From the NCBI GenBank assembly GCA_048061315.1, contig JBGMRJ010000001.1:1-64000 (forward strand): a DNA stretch of 64,000 nucleotides. The letters are read 5' to 3'. Source of the DNA: CAYQUC01 sp048061315. Lineage in GTDB: Bacteria; Pseudomonadota; Gammaproteobacteria; UBA6429; Thiohalophilaceae. A program made the translations under genes and the position numbers. Under the pieces are notes generated by a model. The model did no database searches and had not been told where the DNA came from. It saw nothing but the letters and a program-made list of their open reading frames with translations. Below are positions 45,508 to 54,257 of this stretch, piece after piece (within the stretch, counting starts at the first letter, position 1; every line of letters starts with the position of its first letter).

Positions 45508-46644
45508 TCATTCTTTGGTCAATTCATCACCGAGCTCATCGTTGTATTTTTGCATGTCTAAAGTTCCAAAACCATATACATTAACTTTAAAAGGTCCAAA
45601 CTGACTTGTGACAAAAATCAGGTATTCAATTTTAAAACCTGGTTTAGCATATTTTTGAAAAACGCCAACAGAATCATAACTAATCTCAACATCGGTTGGT
45701 AAATTAATATTACCCGGTCTAAGACCTGCGCCGCCAAAAAAGACTAACACCTGGTTATGTCTATCAAATAATTGTACGTTTTCGAAAGCCGCATCTACGA
45801 CATACAAACGTCCTTTATGATCAACGGCAACACCTTTAGGACGAGCAAAATGTCCCAGACCTGTTCCAATTTCACCTACTTGTTCTATGAATGATCCAGA
45901 ACGGGTATACCTTTTCACTGAAAAATTACCGGTATCACTAACAAAAATGTCACCTTCAAGTGTTTTTGCCAAATTGGTTGGATAGAAAAAATGATTAGCG
46001 GCTGAACCAAGTTTCCCTATTGTAAAATAACGCCCACCAGTTCGTTTATCAAGTACGTGAATTTCATGATTTTTTAAGTCTGATACATACAAACGATCAT
46101 TCATGATTAAAACATCAGCTGGTCGCATTGTTGTTTTAGAGCCAATTGAACGAATAAAGTTATCATCTTTATCGTAAATCATCACCTTACTACGACCTGT
46201 ATCGGTTATATATTTTGTTCCATCAGTATCGATAGTGATGTTAATTGGCTTAATAAATCGTGCTGATCCTGAGCCGCGAACTGACTTAATAATTTGATCT
46301 TGCAGATTAACGATAACATAACCCGGCAAACGCGTATCAACAACATAGATTAGATTATTATAGAAAGCCACACCATAGGGTTTTATTATGCCTGTTTGAG
46401 TATCGGCAGCAGTTTTACCACCTAAAATAAAATCAGCAAATGAATTTTTCTCAACACCTTGACGGTTACTACCAGAAAATGTTGTTAAAAATTGTATTCT
46501 AGGTTGATCGGGTAATGCTGGATAAAATATAGAATGTTCTTCAGTTGCATCAGGAGTTGATGAGCAAGATGAAAGTAGTAAAGCTGATAAAGATATCAGG
46601 ATTACTATATTGATTACATTTTTACTTAAAACTAATCTAGTCAT
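45508..46644 (-). CDS. NHL-repeat lipoprotein (first of locus B)
   Basis: 378 residues. The lipoprotein signal ends ALLLSSC with Ser after the Cys. An NHL propeller spans about 90-340, with VDTRLPGYVIVNLQD, ITDTGRSKVMIYDKD, VSDLKNHEIHVLDKR, VSDTGNFSVKRYTRSG and VDAAFENVQLFDRHN blades. A short C-terminal beta-rich extension mentions YLIFVTSQFGPFKVNVYGFG. It is related to the lipoprotein at 42387 (shared EHSIFYPALPDQPRIQF / ELIWPSKPEKPRIAF entry and FARPKG / SRPKG blades), so the two are paralogues. It lies 11 nt before the barrel gene. Confidence 0.87.
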   Translation of the reverse strand: MTRLVLSKNVINIVILISLSALLLSSCSSTPDATEEHSIFYPALPDQPRIQFLTTFSGSNRQGVEKNSFADFILGGKTAADTQTGIIKPYGVAFYNNLIYVVDTRLPGYVIVNLQDQIIKSVRGSGSARFIKPINITIDTDGTKYITDTGRSKVMIYDKDDNFIRSIGSKTTMRPADVLIMNDRLYVSDLKNHEIHVLDKRTGGRYFTIGKLGSAANHFFYPTNLAKTLEGDIFVSDTGNFSVKRYTRSGSFIEQVGEIGTGLGHFARPKGVAVDHKGRLYVVDAAFENVQLFDRHNQVLVFFGGAGLRPGNINLPTDVEISYDSVGVFQKYAKPGFKIEYLIFVTSQFGPFKVNVYGFGTLDMQKYNDELGDELTKE

Positions 46645-46736
46645 GATTGATTCTACTTCAGTTTCTATTTACCTAACCATAAGAATGAAATAGTATCAAC
46701 CAGACTAGATGTAATTATATACTCAAAATTATACCG

Positions 46737-47471
46737 TTACTTATTATGACAAGACAAACACAATTGACTGCCAGTAATCGATATTTTTAACAACATTGGT
46801 TCAGCACCCGTAAATGTATTATGAACATCATGGCATGAACTACATTCCATTTTACTATTTTCTAATAAGACTTCATCAATAGTACCAGTACGAACACCAC
46901 CATTTGGACTTGCTAAGGTTGTAATTTGATGAGCAACATCAGTTGGCCCCCAAAGTGAACCATCCTGAGTTGCTAAATTAGCATCATATAAAAATGATAT
47001 CGGATGATCATTGGATAAATCTGTCCCTAAATCAGCAGTTAACCTTAAAGTACCAATTCTGGTCAGACCACCACCATTAGCTTTTCCGCCAAAACTATCA
47101 ACAGCAACTGTACCATCATGACATGATAAACATAATAAAGACGTACCTGTTGGTTGACCTACGACTGCATTTAAAGATGTTGTGCCTGGAAGAACACCTG
47201 AATTTGCTACACCGGTATATAATGTAAATGTTGCTGCAGTAGTATCATGACCCCATAAAGGTGCAATTTGCTGCGCACCAGCTTGAGCATTATGTGGTGT
47301 ATGACAGGCTAAACAAATCTGCGTATCCCATGCACTACCATTTGCATTTGCAGTATTAAAATCGTGAGCAGAACCAATAATCGTTCCGGCACTAACTTGA
47401 CTTGATATTGCCATTGCTGCGCTAATTGCACCCAATGATAATAATTTTTTAATTCCTATATTTGCACTCAT
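46737..47471 (-). CDS. Tetraheme doubled-CXXCH cytochrome c, first gene of locus B
   Basis: 244 residues with a signal peptide (about 1-28, ending SSQVSAG). Four CXXCH motifs (CLACHTPHNA, CLSCHDGT, CSSCHDVHN and a final CLSCHNK) are arranged as in the N-terminal third of the 12-heme protein at 40654, including GSAHDF and NDHPISF. It is a paralogue of that region. It starts locus B; the 516 bp upstream are non-coding and contain a perfect 18-bp palindrome. The 92-bp gap to the NHL lipoprotein gene may allow separate expression. Confidence 0.86.
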   Translation of the reverse strand: MSANIGIKKLLSLGAISAAMAISSQVSAGTIIGSAHDFNTANANGSAWDTQICLACHTPHNAQAGAQQIAPLWGHDTTAATFTLYTGVANSGVLPGTTSLNAVVGQPTGTSLLCLSCHDGTVAVDSFGGKANGGGLTRIGTLRLTADLGTDLSNDHPISFLYDANLATQDGSLWGPTDVAHQITTLASPNGGVRTGTIDEVLLENSKMECSSCHDVHNTFTGAEPMLLKISITGSQLCLSCHNK

Positions 47472-47987
47472 CGAACATTGCTCCTTTTTTAAAGTCTATT
47501 AACTTAGCCTTGTAATGGGTTCGATAACAAAAATGCCATTTTAGACTTGTTTAAAATTTATTAAATAAAAATAGTTGTGTATTTGAATTTATATTTTTCT
47601 TATGTTGGTAGTATACTACCAAAGTGTTTAACAAACCTTAAAACAAGCTTAAATTTTATTATCTAACTTTTGTATTTTAAGCTAACACTTTGAAGACGTT
47701 ACTAACAATACAAAGTATATCGAATTTCATTTAGTCTGATCAACTTAATATTAAAATAAAATTAATCTGTACTTTAAAAGTACATTAATGCCTTAATGTA
47801 GTCATATAGTCTAAAATTAATTGTTTTATTTTTAATCGTTAACCAGTGTCTTACAGAATAATGTATTGTTCTAAACTATTTTAGATTAAAAACCAACCAT
47901 AATTCAGTCGATATATATTAGAATTGTTCTAAGTGAGTTCGAATATCTTAAATTAAAATAAATATAATTTTAAGAATAAATTAAACT
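47472..47987. promoter_or_regulatory. Leader of locus B with an 18-bp palindrome
   Basis: 516 AT-rich bp between the ccm operon end and the tetraheme gene (both minus strand). A perfect palindrome TTGGTAGTATACTACCAA lies at 47605-47622, about 134 bp upstream of the ATG. Smaller inverted repeats are TCTAAA/TTTAGA at 47870-47885 (4-bp loop) and TTAGAA/TTCTAA at 47918-47932. The 18-bp palindrome looks like an operator for a dimeric regulator; the others may be operators or weak hairpins after ccmI. No gene was found. Confidence 0.5.
47605..47622. promoter_or_regulatory. 18-bp perfect palindrome, candidate operator of locus B
   Basis: TTGGTAGTATACTACCAA reads the same on both strands, without a loop. 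It lies alone in the leader of the tetraheme cytochrome gene. A regulator-binding site is inferred from symmetry and position only. Confidence 0.5.
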
Positions 47988-49754
47988 TTACGGTTTTTGT
48001 TGGTTTATTTGAATGGATAATAACTCAGTTCGTGAATTAGAAATATTGGGAATTTCGTTAAACAGATCACCACTTTGCGCAATTGCATTTCCGGATTTAG
48101 AAATTCGTGCACCAATTCGAACTTTATCAAATTTGGATAACTTCATTGTCGGCATCATNNNNNNNNNNNNNNNNNNNNNNNNNNNNNNNNNNNNNNNNNN
48201 NNNNNNNNNNNNNNNNNNNNNNNNNNNNNNNNNNNNNNNNNNNNNNNNNNNNNNNNNNGCAAGATACACCGGTAAATCTTTAACTTGCCGTTTCACCACA
48301 GCTAATGGCATTTTTGGCCCGGTCATGGCCTTAGCATAAATAAATAACACATCCGTATCTGAAACCTGGTTTCGTAATGCCGGATCTAATGTTACTTTGA
48401 GTTTGATACTCGCACTATTAGAAGCCGGTTTAGTTGTCGTTTGCTGAGTTGCCTGAGTTGAATTCGACTTTGTTGTTATTTTGGAACTACCCGATGCGCC
48501 ACCTAATACCAGGCTTACGCTATTAGAGTTGGTCGTTGTGACATTTAGAACTTCCTGTTTAATATCACCAGGCTGTGTAATTGCATTACCGGATTTAGAA
48601 ATTCGGGCACCGATCTTCACGGTTTGAAATTTTGATAATTTCATTGCCGGCATCATTGCCATGGCGTCTGTTAATGTAATCGTAATTGGTAAATCTTTAA
48701 CTTGTTTCTTTACCGCAGCTAGTGGCATTGGTGGGCCGGACATGGCTTTGGCATAGATAAATACAGTGTCGGTAGCCGCCACTTTTGACTTTATAGAATC
48801 ATCCAGAGTAACAATAACTTCAACAGCCGCAGCAGCACCTGACGCAGTATTAGATACTGCTGTGGTAGTCGCACTTAATGCTGCTAAATCAATTTGATCT
48901 TTTTTATCCATTTTGGCGTTGACTTGGGTCAACATTTTCATAACGGGTTCTTTATATTCGGTGTTTTGAACAACCTCATATAATAACGTCCATTGCGTTA
49001 ATGCTTTTTTATTATCACCGTGATCTTCAGCATACATACCGGACAACCATAAACCCGTCATGTCACGAGGTGCTATTTTTAAGGCCTTATTAATTAACTC
49101 AATAGGTTTGCCTTCCAGGCTGCTATTATTCGCCATCGCCAAGGCATCAGCATAACGAAACATAACTTGAGGATTTTCCGGTATCAGAGCATAGGCTTTC
49201 TCAAAGGCAGTCGCGGCATCAGGATAGCGTTTTAATTGCATAAAGGTTTGTCCTAACATCGCCCAACCTTCAGCATTATCCGGTTCCTTCTCTAACCGAG
49301 ATGCAATTTTTTCGGCCATAACCTCTGGCGACATTTGTTGCTGCTGACCGGATTGATTTGAGTTATTCGAACTCGCTAAATTCTGATTATTTAACAGTTC
49401 AGGCGGTGTACCTAAAGTGATATACATTACAACAGCCAAAACCGGAATAATCATCGCTACCACCCATGCAGCATTCCCTGAATGTTCAACTTCTTTTATT
49501 GTGGTATCAGCTTGTTCAGTATCATTAAGTAAAGCAGTTTCAAGTTCTTCTTTGCGTTTGGCATAGAGTTCTTGTGAAATTCTTTCAGTCTTTAATTCAA
49601 CTTCAAGTTCTTTTAGTTTTTCTTTTGCAATCAAAACATTTTGAACACGTAAATCCTCTGCACCAAATTTAGGTTTGCGTAATATACTCGGTAAAATAAA
49701 CCCAAGACTAACAAAAACCATTAATAAGGAAATAACCCAAAATGTTGCATTCAT
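47988..49754 (-). CDS. ccmI: CcmI, cytochrome c maturation factor with a duplicated C-terminal domain (assembly gap inside)
   Basis: About 560-590 residues. The N-terminus has a membrane helix, a coiled-coil loop (KEKLKELEVELKTERIS) and a second helix (AAWVVAMIIPVLAVVMYITLG), as in CcmI, followed by TPR repeats (about 140-290; GWAMLGQTFMQLKRYPDAATAFEKAY) that present apocytochrome. The usual periplasmic C-terminal domain (VTLDDSIKSKVA...FIYAKAMSGPPMPLAAVKKQVKDLP...ISKSGNAITQPGDI) occurs twice in tandem, the second copy at 47991-48405 containing the 100-N gap. Ordinary CcmI has one copy, so this protein is longer than usual. It is the last gene of the ccm operon. Confidence 0.9.
   Translation of the reverse strand: MNATFWVISLLMVFVSLGFILPSILRKPKFGAEDLRVQNVLIAKEKLKELEVELKTERISQELYAKRKEELETALLNDTEQADTTIKEVEHSGNAAWVVAMIIPVLAVVMYITLGTPPELLNNQNLASSNNSNQSGQQQQMSPEVMAEKIASRLEKEPDNAEGWAMLGQTFMQLKRYPDAATAFEKAYALIPENPQVMFRYADALAMANNSSLEGKPIELINKALKIAPRDMTGLWLSGMYAEDHGDNKKALTQWTLLYEVVQNTEYKEPVMKMLTQVNAKMDKKDQIDLAALSATTTAVSNTASGAAAAVEVIVTLDDSIKSKVAATDTVFIYAKAMSGPPMPLAAVKKQVKDLPITITLTDAMAMMPAMKLSKFQTVKIGARISKSGNAITQPGDIKQEVLNVTTTNSNSVSLVLGGASGSSKITTKSNSTQATQQTTTKPASNSASIKLKVTLDPALRNQVSDTDVLFIYAKAMTGPKMPLAVVKRQVKDLPVYLXXXXXXXXXXXXXXXXXXXXXXXXXXXXXXXXXXMMPTMKLSKFDKVRIGARISKSGNAIAQSGDLFNEIPNISNSRTELLSIQINQQKP
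48159..48258. other. Assembly gap (100 N), probably only about 18 bp in reality
   Basis: The gap falls in the second copy of the CcmI C-terminal domain. Aligning the two copies (LPITIT-LTDAMA-MMPAM against LPVYLA-gap-MMPTM) leaves about six residues missing. The placeholder therefore overstates the true gap. Confidence 0.85.
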
Positions 49755-49813
49755 AATCTAACTATCCTGTAAACGCAGTAGCGTTTATTAACTTTATTTA
49801 TTTAATTATTTAA

Positions 49814-50290
49814 TTACTTATCATCTAAAAGTGATGCGGCACGTTGATGATCTTCTTCTGTCAAAACTCTGGCTTGACTGGAATTACGCGAACGAACATA
49901 GCGCAACATAAACCACATACCTAATATTAGAAATACTGCCGGGCCAATCCATAATAATGCCGTTCGTAATTTAAAGGGTGGGCGATACATAACGAAATCA
50001 CCATACCGCTCAGTCATAAATGCCACTACGTCATCATAAGTCTTACCTTCAATTACCATCTTATAAGTAATTTTGCGTAAGTCTTTAGCCAGATCAGCAT
50101 TGGATCCGGCAATAGTTTGATTTTGACAGACCAAACAACGCAACTCGTTGATTAAACGTTTATATAATTGCTCTTTTTCAGGATCCTCAAATTTAGCAAA
50201 CTCAATTCCGGCAAAACTAATTGAGCTCATGCCCAGCGTTAAGCTAAAGCAAAAAAATCCTATCGCAAAACTTTTTAATAATTTACTCAT
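49814..50290 (-). CDS. ccmH: CcmH, thiol oxidoreductase of heme attachment
   Basis: 158 residues. A signal peptide (about 1-27) is followed by the conserved motif LRCLVCQNQTI (Cys52, Cys55), which handles the thiols of apocytochrome CXXCH sites, and a C-terminal membrane helix (about 110-131). This is the short CcmH form that works with a separate CcmI. It lies 59 nt before ccmI and 10 nt after ccmG. Confidence 0.95.
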   Translation of the reverse strand: MSKLLKSFAIGFFCFSLTLGMSSISFAGIEFAKFEDPEKEQLYKRLINELRCLVCQNQTIAGSNADLAKDLRKITYKMVIEGKTYDDVVAFMTERYGDFVMYRPPFKLRTALLWIGPAVFLILGMWFMLRYVRSRNSSQARVLTEEDHQRAASLLDDK

Positions 50291-50300
50291 TTTACTCTGC

Positions 50301-50828
50301 CTATTCTGCTCGTAATTTCATAATCAACGGGATGAGAGTTTCTTGTATATCTTTGTAGGAAAAAGGACCAATTTGTTTCTTACGAATGATGCCTTTTTTA
50401 TCGATAAGAAAACTTTCAGGGACACCATAAACACCGTAATCAATACCAACAAGACCATCAAGATCCATGATGCTAACTTTATAGGGATTACCGAGTTGCT
50501 GTAACCATCGACCACCAGCTTCTTCTGTATCTTTGTAGTTTAATCCGATGATCTCAACAATATTTTTAGTTGCTAAATCATTTACCAGAGGATGTTCCGA
50601 ACGACAAGCCGCACACCATGAAGCCCAGACATTTAATAACCAAACCTTGCCTATCATGTCTTTGGTGCTTAAGGTTTCACCGGGTTTGCCCAAAATCGGT
50701 AAAGTAAACTCTGGTGCTGGTTTACCAATATTTTCAGGTGGAATTTCTTTAGGATCTAGCAACAATCCAACCCCTAAAAATATCGCTAAAACCACAAAAG
50801 CGATTAGGGGTATAAATGCCTTATTCAT
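50301..50828 (-). CDS. ccmG: CcmG (DsbE), membrane-anchored thioredoxin-like reductant
   Basis: 175 residues with an N-terminal anchor (about 5-23) and a thioredoxin fold with active site WCAAC (Cys72, Cys75). The GVYGVPESFLID loop near the C-terminus is typical of CcmG. The more usual active site in this family is WCPTC or WCxxC with other middle residues; the Ala-Ala pair is less common. It reduces apocytochrome or CcmH thiols. Its ATG overlaps the ccmF stop by one base (TAATG). Confidence 0.94.
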   Translation of the reverse strand: MNKAFIPLIAFVVLAIFLGVGLLLDPKEIPPENIGKPAPEFTLPILGKPGETLSTKDMIGKVWLLNVWASWCAACRSEHPLVNDLATKNIVEIIGLNYKDTEEAGGRWLQQLGNPYKVSIMDLDGLVGIDYGVYGVPESFLIDKKGIIRKKQIGPFSYKDIQETLIPLIMKLRAE

Positions 50829-52843
50829 TAACTTACTCCACCTGCTAATGCTGCCTTAGCAACTTCTGTTTCTTTAACTGAACGTCGCGCAGCTAATAAA
50901 TAACGTCGATCACTTGCAGCAAGGAAACCACCAAGCCCCATGAAAATAGCACCGAGCCAAATCCACCGAAGGAAGGGTTTATGGTACAGGCGAATACTCC
51001 AGGCACCTTGCTCATCCAGTTTTTCGCCCAGTGCAACAAATAAATCACGCGTCAAACCATCATCAATCGCAGCTTCGGTCATGGCACTTTTTTGCACCCG
51101 GTAGATACGTTTTTGAGGTCGCATAACGGCTACTGTTTCGCCATCTTTTGTGACAGTGACACTGCCTTCATTTGCTGCATAATTAGGCCCGTTAAAATCT
51201 CTAACACCATTAAACTTAAACGTGTAATTCGCTAATGTGTAAGACTCACCGGGTAACAAGCGCACGTCTTTTTCAAGGCTAAATACCGTTGCGAGAATCA
51301 TGCCGACAATAAATACCCCCATACCAATATGGGCTGTTGTCATGCCGTAAAAACCACGTGGTAGTGTTAACAAGGCATTTACAATAGATGGTTTGCCTTT
51401 AATGCGCTGATAAAAAGCCATCACGGTGGTGCTCATAACCCAAATGCCTAAGATCATTCCAATGACTGCTTGAAATAACTCAAATTTACTTACCTGTTGC
51501 CAATCAAAAAACGGACTGACAAAAACAAAGGCTGTGCCGAGTACAATACTCGCAATCATCGGAGTTCGTAATTTTTTCGCAACAGCTTTGACATCATCTT
51601 CTTTCCATTTCAGGAATTGACCAAAACCCATCATGATAGTTAATGGCACTAACAGGATTAAAAATATCGTTCCAAAATAAGGAGGCCCAACCGATATTTT
51701 TGCACCGGTAATGGCATCTAATACTAATGGATACAATGTACCTAATAAGATACTCGAGCCGATTGCAACCAGAATTACATTATTTACTAACAAGCCGGTT
51801 TCGCGTGAAATAAATTCAAAGGTACTGGCACTTTTAATTTGTGGTGCACGCCAGGCATACAATAATAATGATCCCCCTACCACAATGCACAAGAATATCA
51901 GAATGAATACACCCCGCGCTGGATCACTAGCGAAAGCATGAACCGAGGTTAATACTCCGGAACGAACCAGGAAGGTGCCTAATAAGCTTAATGAAAATGC
52001 AAAAATAGCGAGTAATACTGTCCATGCTTTAAAGGTACCGCGTTTTTCAGTCACTATTAATGAGTGCATTAAAGCTGTGCCGACAATCCACGGCATGAAA
52101 GATGCGTTTTCGACCGGATCCCAAAACCACCAGCCGCCCCAGCCAAGCTCGTAATACGCCCACCAACTGCCGAGCGCTATACCAATAGTCATAAATGCCC
52201 ATGCGATGTTTGTCCAAGGGCGAGACCAACGTGCCCAGGCACTGTCTAACCGGCCGGCAATTAACGCAGCTATAGCAAATGCAAATGCAACTGAGAAACC
52301 AACATAGCCCATGTATAACATCGGTGGATGAATAGCCAAGCCAATATCTTGCAATAACGGATTCAAATCCCGACCTTCAAGGGGTGCCGGAAAAACGCGT
52401 TCAAATGGATTCGAGGTTATTATTAAAAATAATAAAAACCCGACCATCACGATACCCAGCACACTAATAACCCGTGCCACGGTGATATGCGGAATACTTT
52501 TACTAAAGAATGCTACCGAACTTGTCCAGATAGATAATACTAACGCCCATAATAATAACGAACCTTCATGTGCACCCCAAACTCCAGAATACAAATACAA
52601 TGTCGGTAAATGGGTATTTGAATTATTAGCAACATAGAGAACTGAAAAATCATGAACCAAAAATGAATAGGTTAAAGCGCTATACGAAATGATTAAGGCA
52701 GCTAATTGTGTGTAAGCAGCAGGTCGTGCCACTGCAATCCAGTTATAGCGATTTGTTTGTGCACCGATCAGCGGTAAAACTGATTGTACCAGTGCCACAC
52801 CTAAGGCGAGTATTAATGCAAAATGTCCAATTTCAGGTATCAT
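50828..52843 (-). CDS. ccmF: CcmF, heme lyase core
   Basis: 671 residues with about 15 membrane helices. The heme-handling WWD region GGWWFWDPVENASFMPW is intact, and conserved histidines (GVWGAHEGSLLLW; SGVLTSVHAFASDP) are visible. Length is as expected for CcmF. With CcmH and CcmI it forms the module that ligates heme to CXXCH sites. It lies 3 nt after ccmE. Unusual CX3CH and CX4CH motifs in the cytochromes nearby imply that this lyase, or a dedicated one elsewhere, accepts wider spacing. Confidence 0.96.
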   Translation of the reverse strand: MIPEIGHFALILALGVALVQSVLPLIGAQTNRYNWIAVARPAAYTQLAALIISYSALTYSFLVHDFSVLYVANNSNTHLPTLYLYSGVWGAHEGSLLLWALVLSIWTSSVAFFSKSIPHITVARVISVLGIVMVGFLLFLIITSNPFERVFPAPLEGRDLNPLLQDIGLAIHPPMLYMGYVGFSVAFAFAIAALIAGRLDSAWARWSRPWTNIAWAFMTIGIALGSWWAYYELGWGGWWFWDPVENASFMPWIVGTALMHSLIVTEKRGTFKAWTVLLAIFAFSLSLLGTFLVRSGVLTSVHAFASDPARGVFILIFLCIVVGGSLLLYAWRAPQIKSASTFEFISRETGLLVNNVILVAIGSSILLGTLYPLVLDAITGAKISVGPPYFGTIFLILLVPLTIMMGFGQFLKWKEDDVKAVAKKLRTPMIASIVLGTAFVFVSPFFDWQQVSKFELFQAVIGMILGIWVMSTTVMAFYQRIKGKPSIVNALLTLPRGFYGMTTAHIGMGVFIVGMILATVFSLEKDVRLLPGESYTLANYTFKFNGVRDFNGPNYAANEGSVTVTKDGETVAVMRPQKRIYRVQKSAMTEAAIDDGLTRDLFVALGEKLDEQGAWSIRLYHKPFLRWIWLGAIFMGLGGFLAASDRRYLLAARRSVKETEVAKAALAGGVS

Positions 52844-52846
52844 AAT

Positions 52847-53311
52847 CTAGCCTCCCTGGCCGTTTAATTTCATTTTTTCCATTTTCGCTTTTTTCATAGT
52901 AGCTGCTACTTCTGGTGGCATGTATTCTTCATCATGTTTAGCCAGCACTTCACTGGCCACAAACATTCCAGCTTCATTTACTTTACCTGTCGCGATAATG
53001 CCTTGTCCTTCGCGAAATAAGTCCGGTAAGATTCCGGCATAGGCAACGGTCACCGTTTTATCATTATCAGTAAGATCAAATTTTACCAATATATTAGTTC
53101 CAGAGCTGGTACGGTTAACCGAGCCGTCAACAACCATACCACCCAGGCGAATGGAACGGCCCTGAGGTGCCTCACCAGCATACACTTGCGATGCAGTGTA
53201 AAATAAATTAATGTTTTCATTTAACGCTTGTAATGCAAATGCTGTCGCAACTGCAACGCCTAGCACTAATAAAGCCACCATTGATAATCGTCGTTTGCGT
53301 ACTGGAGTCAT
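52847..53311 (-). CDS. ccmE: CcmE, periplasmic heme chaperone
   Basis: 154 residues with an N-terminal membrane anchor (about 10-30) and an OB-fold domain. The heme-binding His126 and Tyr130 lie in the motif LAKHDEEYMPPEV, the E. coli-type HxxxY. The ATG overlaps the ccmD stop in ATGA. It receives heme from CcmABCD and passes it to CcmF. Confidence 0.96.
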   Translation of the reverse strand: MTPVRKRRLSMVALLVLGVAVATAFALQALNENINLFYTASQVYAGEAPQGRSIRLGGMVVDGSVNRTSSGTNILVKFDLTDNDKTVTVAYAGILPDLFREGQGIIATGKVNEAGMFVASEVLAKHDEEYMPPEVAATMKKAKMEKMKLNGQGG

Positions 53312-53478
53312 ATATTTGCCTTTTGTCGTTTAATTTTACGCGCCAACTTTTTAATAATTTGTTTGCGCTGAATAATGGGGCCGGCAACCTGCCAGATTAA
53401 AACTGCTGCAGTAATACCATAGGATGACCAGACATAACCGGCATACCCACCCATATGTAAGAATTCAGTAAGACTCAT
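53308..53478 (-). CDS. ccmD: CcmD, small membrane factor of heme export
   Basis: 56 residues (MSLTEFLHMGGYAGYVW...). One membrane helix (SYGITAAVLIWQVAGPII) precedes a Lys/Arg-rich C-terminus, the normal CcmD layout including the conserved MGGYAxYVW entry. It overlaps ccmC by 4 nt at its start and ccmE by 4 nt at its end, which fixes the boundaries. CcmD helps release holo-CcmE from the CcmABC complex. Confidence 0.93.
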   Translation of the reverse strand: MSLTEFLHMGGYAGYVWSSYGITAAVLIWQVAGPIIQRKQIIKKLARKIKRQKANI

Positions 53479-54224
53479 GATTCCTCCACAAGTTCATTAA
53501 CCCATTTACTATTTGCTTCACGTTCGATTAATTCATTTCGAGCGCGCATTAATAACGCCATGGCGTAATGAAACTTAAAAGCAGTCGCCATCACTAACAA
53601 CGGTATCAACATACTGCTTGGCATTTTTGCACCTTTGGTCATTGATACTGTGGTGCCCTGATGCAGGGTATTCCACCATTCAACCGAATAATGAATAATT
53701 GGCAGGTTTACGACTCCAACTAGTGCCAGTACTGACACAGCCTTGGCTGCAGTGCGCTTATCTTCAATCGAACTGTATAACGCAATCACGCCAAAATATA
53801 AAAACAATAATAATAATTCCGATGTTAAGCGTGCATCCCATACCCACCAGGTGCCCCACATCGGTTTACCCCAAATAGAACCGGTAACTAATGCTAAAAA
53901 TGTAATTCCAGCTCCAACATGGGCGCTGCTAATCAGCATGACTTCAGCTAACTTCATTCGCCATACAAGCACGATGCCACCACAGACAGCCATAACCCCG
54001 TAAATAAACATCGACATCCAGGCAGCAGGAACGTGAATAAAAATTACTCGATAACTATCGCCTTGTTGATAATCAACCGGTGCTGTAACCAATCCACCAT
54101 AAAGTCCATACGCAAATAGAACGGCAGTAATCACGGTTAACCACGGCAATAATTTACCTGAAATGCGGTAGAAATGTGGCGGTGAAGCCAACATGTGATA
54201 ATATTTTAAAAATAATTTTTTCAT
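53475..54224 (-). CDS. ccmC: CcmC, heme delivery membrane protein
   Basis: 249 residues from the ATG at 54224 (MKKLFLKYYHMLASPPHFY); an in-frame TTG at 54233 is less likely. Six membrane helices and the WWD motif GTWWVWDARLTSELLLLFLY are present, with conserved His in FIHVPAAWMS and SSAHVGAG. CcmC loads heme onto CcmE. It lies 33 nt after ccmB and overlaps ccmD by 4 nt. Confidence 0.96.
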   Translation of the reverse strand: MKKLFLKYYHMLASPPHFYRISGKLLPWLTVITAVLFAYGLYGGLVTAPVDYQQGDSYRVIFIHVPAAWMSMFIYGVMAVCGGIVLVWRMKLAEVMLISSAHVGAGITFLALVTGSIWGKPMWGTWWVWDARLTSELLLLFLYFGVIALYSSIEDKRTAAKAVSVLALVGVVNLPIIHYSVEWWNTLHQGTTVSMTKGAKMPSSMLIPLLVMATAFKFHYAMALLMRARNELIEREANSKWVNELVEES

Positions 54225-54257
54225 AATAATCAAGTTACCTATTTCAACATCTTTTGC

